A DNA stretch of 6,452 nt, from NCBI GenBank assembly GCA_947253735.1, contig CAMYAU010000083.1, positions 1 through 6,452 of the forward strand. Direction: 5' to 3'. The notes beneath the pieces are model-generated. The model made no database searches. It was not told the DNA's origin and saw only the letters and a program-made list of their open reading frames with translations. Every line of letters begins with the position of its first letter. The stretch's first letter is position 1. The position numbers and the translations under genes were made by a program. This DNA is from an uncultured Varibaculum sp. GTDB taxonomy: Bacteria > Actinomycetota > Actinomycetes > Actinomycetales > Actinomycetaceae. This document shows positions 1 to 5,285 of the stretch, piece after piece.

Positions 1-47
1 ACACCGGTGGCGAATCGTCGGCAGCGTCAGATGTGTATAAGAGACAG
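1..47 (+). other. Residual Illumina Nextera adapter (artefact)
   Basis: These bases match library adapter rather than genome. Positions 1-4 (ACAC) fit the 3' end of the P5 oligo, 5-14 (CGGTGGCGAA) have the length of a 10-base i5 index, 15-28 are the Nextera Read 1 stem TCGTCGGCAGCGTC, and 29-47 are the 19-base Tn5 mosaic end AGATGTGTATAAGAGACAG. The order and spacing are exactly those of a tagmentation library molecule, so real sequence starts at about base 48. The mosaic end here is a library-preparation product and should not be annotated as a natural Tn5 end. Confidence 0.97.
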
Positions 48-100
48 TAACACCTGCACGTAAGGACATTTGCACTAGTACCCCTCCAACAACTATTGAC

Positions 101-116
101 TGTGCGTGATCTCACA
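101..116. promoter_or_regulatory. CRP/GlxR-like operator
   Basis: The sequence reads TGTGCGTGATCTCACA, that is TGTG-N8-CACA. Against the CRP/GlxR consensus TGTGA-N6-TCACA only one of the ten conserved positions differs (C105 for A). Its centre at 108.5 lies about 37 bases before a start site placed just after TAGGAT (134-139), or about 57 before one placed after TAAAAT (154-159), so an activating position near the promoter is possible. A TTGACT at 96-101 abuts it, which would also allow repression. Control of a C4-dicarboxylate importer by a cAMP-responsive regulator fits what is known of carbon-source control; the regulator itself is not in the window. Confidence 0.5.
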
Positions 117-228
117 AACAACCTTTCACGGCCTAGGATAAAAGACCTATGAGTAAAATATGGGCCAAACCAAAATTTTCTTCTTGCATCAAGACTTTAG
201 TGGCTGTAGCCTACTTTCACACTTCGCA

Positions 229-252
229 GGGAAGATAAAATTTTATTTTCCC
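229..252. promoter_or_regulatory. 24-bp palindrome in the dctA leader
   Basis: The two 12-base arms GGGAAGATAAAA and TTTTATTTTCCC form an uninterrupted palindrome centred between 240 and 241. Eleven of the twelve pairs are Watson-Crick and the twelfth (G234/T247) is a G-T, which is G-U in RNA. It lies about 55 bases before the start codon. It is followed by CCCCC rather than a T-run, so it is not a normal terminator. A binding site for a dimeric repressor, or a hairpin in the mRNA leader, are the likeliest readings; which protein would bind is not evident. Confidence 0.45.
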
Positions 253-294
253 CCTAGTTATTAAGTCCCACGTTCAAGAAAATTAATCTATAGC

Positions 295-299
295 AGGAG
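295..299 (+). promoter_or_regulatory. Ribosome binding site of the dctA-like gene
   Basis: AGGAG lies 7 bases before the ATG at 307 and decides the start. The next in-frame ATG at 313 would be 13 bases away and is less likely. Confidence 0.8.
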
Positions 300-306
300 T
301 TCCTAT

Positions 307-1818
307 ATGGGTATGCTCAAACGCAAAAAGAACAAAGATGTAGAAGTTAGGGAATCTAGTCTCGAGGTTACTGCGCTAACTGCTAGCAAACCTTATGTAC
401 CGGAAAGTAAAAAGCCCAAGAAAGATAACACTCACTGGCTTTATATCGCCGTCATTATCGCGGTAGTCGCCGGGATCATTTTCGGAATAGCCGCCCCCGA
501 TGTGGCCAAGGAATTCAAGGTCGTCGGAACCACCTTCGTCCGGCTCATCACCATGATGATCGTACCGGTAATTTTTTGTACGATCGTGCTCGGGATTGGC
601 TCGGTACGCGCCGCTGCCTCGGTAGGTAAAGCCGGCGGAATTGCCCTGGCCTACTTCATGACGATGTCCACTTTTGCTTTAGGTATCGGTTTAGTCGTGG
701 GAAATCTAATCCAGCCTGGCAGCGACCTAAACATTGAGGCCACCAAGGGGGCAGCCGCCCAGTTCACTTCCGGTAACAAGCAGGAAGCAGACGGTATCGT
801 TGGCTTTATTCAATCCATTATCCCTGACACTTTCTTCTCCTCCCTAACCTCCGGATCGGTGCTCCAAACCCTGTTTATCGCCCTATTGGTAGGATTCGCA
901 GTACAAAGTCTCGGTAAAACCGGGGATGGGATCCTGCGCGCAGTCGCTGCCATCCAAAAACTGGTGTTCAAGGTACTCTACATGGTTCTTTGGCTGGCTC
1001 CCATCGGCGCATTTGGCGCCATGGCGGGAGTGGTTGGCTCAACCGGCGCCAAAGCTGTGGGGCAAATGTTGCTGTTAATGGTGGCCTTCTACATCACCTG
1101 TATATTGTTCATCTGCGTGGTACTAGGTTCCATATTGGCAATATTTACTCGCTTCAACATCTTCAAACTTATGAAGTACCTCGCGAAAGAATACCTACTG
1201 ATAGTAGCTACTTCTTCTTCAGAATCGGCGTTACCAAACCTAATGCGCAAAATGGAACACTTGGGGATTCACAAGATCACGGTAGGGATCGTGGTTCCTA
1301 CCGGCTACTCCTTCAACCTGGACGGAACCGCGATCTATCTGACCATGTCAGCTATCTTCATCTCCGACGCCATGAACAAGCCCATGGGATTGGGCGAGCA
1401 AATCGGTTTGCTGATCTTCATGATGATTGCTTCAAAGGGCGCCGCCGGCGTTTCTGGAGCAGGGATCGCTACTTTAGCTGCCGGCTTACAGTCACACCGT
1501 CCGGAATTACTAGACGGAGTAGGAGTGATTGTCGGCATCGACCGCTTCATGTCAGAGGCCCGAGCTCTAACTAACTTCACCGGGAACGCAGTCGCCACCC
1601 TGCTGGTTGGCACCTGGACACATACTATTGATCGTCAGCGCGTTTACGATGTGCTAAACGGGAAACTGCCCTACAATCCCCAGGAGGATGACGTCGATAT
1701 CGACCTCCGTGACCCCTCGGTAGAGGTCAGGGACCAGTTCCCACATACTCCTCAACCCGATGTGGAGGCAATCGAGAAGCTGGCCCTAGAAGAACAAGCT
1801 ACAGCCAGTAAAGAATAA
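307..1818 (+). CDS. dctA: C4-dicarboxylate:cation symporter (DctA type, DAACS/SLC1 family)
   Basis: This 503-residue membrane protein probably imports succinate, fumarate or malate with cations. Family landmarks appear in order: membrane helices from about residue 43; the HP1 serine motif TSSSESALP at 302-310; GYSFNLDGT at 333-341 in TM7; the HP2 loop SKGAAGVSGAG at 376-386; and DRFMSEARALTN at 412-423 in TM8. In amino-acid carriers of the family (GltPh) an Asp binds the substrate amino group; here that position is Ser416, while the carboxylate-binding Arg is kept (Arg419). This is the DctA pattern and argues against glutamate or aspartate. Asn427 replaces the GltPh sodium ligand Asp405, as in E. 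coli GltP and DctA, which hints at proton coupling. The protein is longer than usual DctA (about 430-450): it has a basic N-terminal tail of about 40 residues and an acidic C-terminal tail of about 50. The gene ends in tandem TAA stops and is followed by its own terminator, so it is probably monocistronic. Confidence 0.93.
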   Translation: MGMLKRKKNKDVEVRESSLEVTALTASKPYVPESKKPKKDNTHWLYIAVIIAVVAGIIFGIAAPDVAKEFKVVGTTFVRLITMMIVPVIFCTIVLGIGSVRAAASVGKAGGIALAYFMTMSTFALGIGLVVGNLIQPGSDLNIEATKGAAAQFTSGNKQEADGIVGFIQSIIPDTFFSSLTSGSVLQTLFIALLVGFAVQSLGKTGDGILRAVAAIQKLVFKVLYMVLWLAPIGAFGAMAGVVGSTGAKAVGQMLLLMVAFYITCILFICVVLGSILAIFTRFNIFKLMKYLAKEYLLIVATSSSESALPNLMRKMEHLGIHKITVGIVVPTGYSFNLDGTAIYLTMSAIFISDAMNKPMGLGEQIGLLIFMMIASKGAAGVSGAGIATLAAGLQSHRPELLDGVGVIVGIDRFMSEARALTNFTGNAVATLLVGTWTHTIDRQRVYDVLNGKLPYNPQEDDVDIDLRDPSVEVRDQFPHTPQPDVEAIEKLALEEQATASKE

Positions 1819-1908
1819 TAAAAGTCAAGAATCAGGGTTCACCGCCACTGCTGCCGCAGAAGTTTCCCCGGCTGCAAGTCAACTTTTAAGCGGTGTGGTC
1901 CCCTCTAG

Positions 1909-1980
1909 CTCTCAGCTAGGCACTTAAGAGTAAACTCTTTTAAATTTCAGCTTAGGTGCCTAGCTGAGAGTTTATTGTTT
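1909..1980 (+). terminator. Rho-independent terminator of the dctA-like gene
   Basis: Bases 1909-1928 pair with 1951-1970 over 20 positions with a single T-G (U-G) pair, and the right arm is followed by TTTATTGTTT. The stem is much longer and the 22-base loop larger than in a typical intrinsic terminator. The loop region also contains a small hairpin, AAGAG (1926-1930) with CTCTT (1935-1939), which competes with the last three pairs of the main stem. The T-rich tail is on the plus strand only, so it serves the transporter gene and not the convergent gene ending at 2061. The rest of 1819-2060 shows no gene on either strand that I can support. Confidence 0.75.
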
Positions 1981-2060
1981 AAAAAATTACGCAAATATGG
2001 ATATAAACCCTGGTAAAACCGAAGATATCAACCGCGCTACTGCCCGAAATCCTAGATCAG

Positions 2061-2672
2061 CTAGTCTTCTGAATCTGGGATAGCTTCAGTAATAGCACTC
2101 AATATTCCCGTAATAATTGCTATCCATATTGCTTGCTTGGTGTGCGCATAACGGCGACCCGCCTGGCGTCTTTTTTCTCCCCTAGAAAAGATCAGCTTTT
2201 CCACGAAGGACAGTAGCGAAAGCAGGAAGGCAACAAAAGTAAAGGCGACTGCTGCCGGGATGGTGTTGCCCCTATCTTCCTCTTCGATTTCAGTAATATT
2301 TTCCGAGTTGCAACATCCGCAGGGATTTTTCTCCTCTGAGAACTCCCCCTGCTGACTATTTTCAGATTTGCCTACTTCGGTATCCTGATGGCACTCGCAA
2401 GCACCCCTGCGCCCCGCGCAACCCTCATTATCTGTATTTTGAAGACCGATTCGCAAAGAGGGGATAACGCTTGTAATCCATCCCCAAGTTACTTCTCCGG
2501 CAAGCAACAGCACTTTTATGCCACTGCGCGATTTACGCGAGTGCAGGTAATCAGGCAACGCATACCAGGAAAACGTGCTCAAAGCATTAAACGTCCCGCT
2601 CCTCAAAGCGCGTTTTACAGTTGATTGTTTCATGTAATCCTGTTTCAGGTTTGCAAGCACCGATTTGTTCAC
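2061..2672 (-). CDS. Hypothetical membrane protein with cysteine-rich loop
   Basis: I do not recognise this 203-residue protein. Residues 1-50 are basic, with a WYALPDYLHSRKSR stretch at about 36-49, followed by a moderately hydrophobic segment at 53-72. Residues 80-135 form a hydrophilic acidic loop containing six cysteines in two groups: Cys85, Cys92, Cys94 with His95, and Cys118, Cys120, Cys121. Two hydrophobic segments follow at about 137-162 and 180-197, with a basic stretch (EKRRQAGRR) between them, so the C-terminal half is probably a membrane hairpin. The cysteine grouping could bind a metal or form disulfides, but it matches no motif I can name. The chosen start is GTG at 2672 with AAAGGGGG 5 bases upstream. 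An in-frame ATG at 2633 with AGGA 4 bases upstream (190 residues) is a fair alternative. It lies 91 bases after the hydrolase gene on the same strand; co-transcription is possible but not shown. Confidence 0.7.
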   Translation of the reverse strand: MNKSVLANLKQDYMKQSTVKRALRSGTFNALSTFSWYALPDYLHSRKSRSGIKVLLLAGEVTWGWITSVIPSLRIGLQNTDNEGCAGRRGACECHQDTEVGKSENSQQGEFSEEKNPCGCCNSENITEIEEEDRGNTIPAAVAFTFVAFLLSLLSFVEKLIFSRGEKRRQAGRRYAHTKQAIWIAIITGILSAITEAIPDSED

Positions 2673-2763
2673 CGCAGCCCCCTTTATATCCTTTTACCCG
2701 GACGTATGCCGATAATTTACCGAAATAGAATAATGATTAGAGGAGAGACCCACTAACTAAAAG

Positions 2764-3915
2764 CTAGGGACAGATGGCGCGGGCAGTGGTTTCACCGATT
2801 TCACTGACCGGGCGCGCCTGCCCGGGCAGCGCTTGACCTAGCCAGCGGTGAATACCGAACCACACTTCTTGACGCACATCTGGGAAAGACAAGAATAGGT
2901 CGTGTTTACCGGGGTAACGTTCCATAGTTACCCGGCGGGAGAGCCGCCAGGCATTCGCGCACATGGTTTGCACGTTCAGCACCGAATCAGTAAACATCAT
3001 TTCCCGTTTCCGTTTCCCACTAGAAGAAGCGGTAGAAGTCAAGAAATAGGTTGGCACCTCGGTGGCCTCCCCCGCTAAAAGTTTCTTTTGGGCGATGGTA
3101 ATCGCGCGTACCCAGCCGAAACGTACTAGCGCATCCGGGGTACCTTTCCACTGTGAAACCAGAGGCCAACCCTGCAACGCCGGATCTTGCATCCAAGTTT
3201 CCAGACGTTTAGGGACCGTGCCATCAACCTTTCGATCCCAACCTAGTAAGGAATTAACGTAGGCAGAGTCAGCTGACTGCAGCGGAAGCTCTTTCTTAGC
3301 TGCCCGGCGCGAGAATAATTCCGCAAGGGCGCGCGCTCCAAAACGCTGGGAAATTCCCCCGGCCATTTCAATCCAGGGAGAATCAAGCAGCAGCCCCGCC
3401 ACCTGTTCGGGATGGCGATTAGTCCAGTAGGCGGCGGTAAGCCCCCCGGTCGAGTGACCAGCCATTACTAGCGGCAAGCCGGGATTTTCCGCGCGAATAA
3501 CCTCTAAAGCTGCAAAAATATCCAAGTCATATGACAAAAGGTCATCGGTCCAACCGAAAGTTTGCCATTTACGCAGTGATCGCCCATATTTACAGAGGTC
3601 AATTGCATAAAAGGCACCCCCGGCCAGGGCAATATGCCGCGCTAATTCCCGCTGGAAAAAATAATCATTCCAGCCATGAATAAACAGGCAGGTAAAGACA
3701 GGTTTCTCCGGGGTATTTGAGATCGCCCACCGATCTTCCTTGGGAAGGTGACGCACCAACGTGGCACACAGTTCGCCTTCATCATCGCGCGGTAACTCTA
3801 TTGTGCGAGCCTCAAAACCCGGACCTAAAATATCTGGCACCCATCGCCCCACCGGTGCGGGTACTGTTGGAGGCTGAGTTGGCAAAGATGCGGCAGATGA
3901 ACTCCCTCTTACCAT
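2764..3915 (-). CDS. Alpha/beta hydrolase (serine hydrolase, S33/lysophospholipase-like)
   Basis: This 383-residue protein is a probable cytosolic esterase, lipase or peptidase of the Hydrolase_4 type; its substrate cannot be read from sequence. An oxyanion-hole HGWND sits at 80-84 and the nucleophile elbow GHSTGG at 153-158, with Ser155 as nucleophile. Asp310 (in FTDSVLN) and His338 (in PGKHDLFLS) are the likely remaining triad residues. The lid region is about 183-260. There is no signal peptide; the first 25 residues are Ser/Pro/Thr-rich and probably disordered. The ATG at 3915 has AGGAG 6 bases upstream, and that site overlaps the stop of the preceding gene, so the two are probably translationally coupled. 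The triad order and spacing are complete, so I expect an active enzyme. Confidence 0.9.
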   Translation of the reverse strand: MVRGSSSAASLPTQPPTVPAPVGRWVPDILGPGFEARTIELPRDDEGELCATLVRHLPKEDRWAISNTPEKPVFTCLFIHGWNDYFFQRELARHIALAGGAFYAIDLCKYGRSLRKWQTFGWTDDLLSYDLDIFAALEVIRAENPGLPLVMAGHSTGGLTAAYWTNRHPEQVAGLLLDSPWIEMAGGISQRFGARALAELFSRRAAKKELPLQSADSAYVNSLLGWDRKVDGTVPKRLETWMQDPALQGWPLVSQWKGTPDALVRFGWVRAITIAQKKLLAGEATEVPTYFLTSTASSSGKRKREMMFTDSVLNVQTMCANAWRLSRRVTMERYPGKHDLFLSFPDVRQEVWFGIHRWLGQALPGQARPVSEIGETTARAICP

Positions 3916-3921
3916 TGTTGT

Positions 3922-3926
3922 CTCCT
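3922..3926 (-). promoter_or_regulatory. Ribosome binding site overlapping the upstream stop codon
   Basis: On the minus strand the junction reads CACTAGGAGACAACAATG. The TAG stop of the 417-residue protein (3927-3925) shares two bases with the AGGAG of the hydrolase, whose ATG follows 6 bases later. This makes translational coupling likely and fixes the hydrolase start. Confidence 0.8.
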
Positions 3927-5178
3927 AGTGGCCGTGCTTTCCCTCGCGCGGAGTTGCGTTACGTTCAATCTCCGCATTAACTTCCGCAATGGCCTCCGCC
4001 AATGTGGGGCCTTCCAGATTCCCAATCCGGAATGCCTCCCATCCATCCAGGCTGCCATCACCCCCAACCTGTTCGAATGCCAGCTGTACCTGATCGGTGA
4101 ACTGTCCGTCACCAACATCGATCACGCCCTCCTGCTTCAGTAGGGCTTCGCAAATCCGACCGCGATCATCTGACCACAGTAGCACTGCGTCTTGACCAAC
4201 CAGTGAAGAAATAGAACGCAACCCCTCTGCGTCTTTTTGTAGCAGCTGAGGTGCAGCGAAACCGGCAGCACCATCATCCTCATCTGCGGTTTCGGTTACA
4301 GATTCCTGATCTTCCTCTTGATCTTCAACAGCCGGACTTTCCTGCTCGATAAGTGGTCCCTCCGCCGGATTTTCTTCCGAAAGTTTCACGCTTTCCGCGG
4401 CGAGAACTGGCGATTCTTCACCCTCAGCAAACTCTAGTTTTTGGTCAGAAACAACCTCTTCCTCGGAAGAAACTTCGGGAGTAGAAGCTACGGGAGGCGC
4501 AGGCGGTGCCGGCGGTACCGGTGACACCTGCGCATCTTCTGGGGAGCCATCGTCATCTACGTGCCAAGAAATTTGTGGAGCCGGAGCCTGGTGTCCTCCG
4601 ATTTGAGGACGAGCATAACTCATGGAAGTGGCGGTAAGCTGCGCAACTTCCAAGAAACGCCGGCCATTAGACATTTGCCGAGAAGAAATTTGATGAATCT
4701 CTATTCCCGAGGCGAAGAGTACCCCCAATGCGGAGTAACATCCCTCGTCGATTTCGCCAACTACCAAAATTAAACGCGGCCCCGGTTGAGTGCTTGGCGG
4801 CATTGCCTCACGAAACTCTGCCCATCCCGTTTGGAAGGCTTGCACTCCCCCCGGATATTGACTGGCCAAATCCATCCATCCCTGCCCGGATACTTGCCCG
4901 AGGCGAGAAATCGCCGCCACCAGGCTCACCGGATCCAACCGGGAAAGCACTTCGACCGAGACTACCTGACCAGAAGCATCTAGAGCGGTTAAAGAATGAG
5001 GACCGGTTCCGGCCTCTCCCTCATCTCCCGCCCAGGCGACTGGGAAGAGGGGACGCTCGATAACCTCCAGCACCTGCGAGCGGATGGATTCGAGCACATC
5101 CTTCTCTAAACCATGTCCCACTGGGGTGCCAAACTGTGCCGGTATTAGGCGGCCAGATTCCAGTTCAAAAAGTGCCAT
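3925..5178 (-). CDS. Conserved hypothetical protein; acidic linker, possible RAMA-like C-terminal domain
   Basis: This 417-residue protein has three parts. Residues 1-195 form a compact conserved-looking domain. It includes SLTALDASGQVVSVEVL (62-78), which resembles the D...ExK core strand pair of NucS-like nucleases but has Leu78 where the catalytic Lys would be. It also includes the hydrophobic strand RLILVVGEID (135-144) and RQMSNGRRFLEV (167-178). Residues 196-315 are a disordered linker: first proline-rich (PVPPAPPAPPV at 220-230), then very rich in Glu and Asp. Residues 317-386 form a second small domain with LLWSDDRGRICEALLK (333-348), GVIDVGDGQFTD (351-362) and the closing SLDGWEAFRI (376-385). 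This layout resembles RAMA-type modules found with DNA methylases, though the resemblance is by eye only. The ATG at 5178 is preceded by a weak GGTGA at 4 bases. No signal peptide or membrane segment is seen, so it is cytosolic. It is followed directly by the coupled alpha/beta hydrolase. The domain reading is inference; the gene itself is solid. Confidence 0.85.
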   Translation of the reverse strand: MALFELESGRLIPAQFGTPVGHGLEKDVLESIRSQVLEVIERPLFPVAWAGDEGEAGTGPHSLTALDASGQVVSVEVLSRLDPVSLVAAISRLGQVSGQGWMDLASQYPGGVQAFQTGWAEFREAMPPSTQPGPRLILVVGEIDEGCYSALGVLFASGIEIHQISSRQMSNGRRFLEVAQLTATSMSYARPQIGGHQAPAPQISWHVDDDGSPEDAQVSPVPPAPPAPPVASTPEVSSEEEVVSDQKLEFAEGEESPVLAAESVKLSEENPAEGPLIEQESPAVEDQEEDQESVTETADEDDGAAGFAAPQLLQKDAEGLRSISSLVGQDAVLLWSDDRGRICEALLKQEGVIDVGDGQFTDQVQLAFEQVGGDGSLDGWEAFRIGNLEGPTLAEAIAEVNAEIERNATPREGKHGH

Positions 5179-5285
5179 CGATTCACCGTTCCCTGCTGTT
5201 CTTGTGGATGTCTATTCCATTGTGTCACGGATATCCGCCAGGGCGCCGGTTTTAGCGCCGATGGCGCTGTTAAGGATTATATTTT
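5179..5285. other. Intergenic gap with GC-rich inverted repeats
   Basis: This gap of 107 bases between two minus-strand genes contains a short perfect hairpin at 5254-5268 (AGCGCC, loop GAT, GGCGCT), plus an upstream GGCGCC at 5242-5247 that can pair with the same arm. On the minus strand the hairpin is followed by AAAACC, not a T-run, so it is not a standard intrinsic terminator for the oxidoreductase gene. I see no convincing -35/-10 pair for the gene starting at 5178. Whether the two genes share a transcript is open. Confidence 0.4.

Larger units (their letters stand above)
48..306. other. Non-coding leader upstream of the dctA-like gene
   Basis: This AT-rich stretch of about 260 bases holds no convincing gene and appears to be the promoter and 5' leader of the transporter gene. 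It contains a CRP/GlxR-like site and a 24-bp palindrome, annotated separately. No textbook -35/-10 pair with 16-18 base spacing stands out. Candidate elements are a TTGACT at 96-101, a TAGGAT at 134-139 and a TAAAAT at 154-159, but none pairs well with another. The left boundary is the contig end, so more upstream control sequence may be missing. Confidence 0.6.

Noticed and set aside
29..47. Tn5 mosaic end as evidence of a transposon
   Set aside because: It is directly preceded by the Nextera Read 1 stem, an index-length segment and the P5 tail, so it comes from library preparation.
149..238. A 29-codon open frame (MSKIWAKPKF...) in the dctA leader, with AGGA about 10 bases upstream
   Set aside because: The ribosome binding site spacing is long, there is no run of regulatory codons typical of attenuator peptides, and the frame overlaps the palindrome at its end. 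It could be a leader peptide, but nothing beyond an ATG and a stop supports it.
990..1574. 194-codon plus-strand open frame inside dctA, and the 92-codon minus-strand frame at 1335-1613
   Set aside because: Both lie wholly within the well-supported transporter gene in other frames, and their translations show no family motifs.
2052..2064. CTAG-flanked quasi-palindrome (CTAGATCAGCTAG) at the end of the cysteine-rich protein gene, considered as a terminator
   Set aside because: The stem is only four bases, with no T-run on the minus strand; it is too weak to call.
4728..5063. 111-codon plus-strand open frame opposite the 417-residue protein
   Set aside because: It is an antisense shadow of a well-supported gene, rich in Pro and Arg as expected from the opposite strand, with no motif or ribosome binding site.
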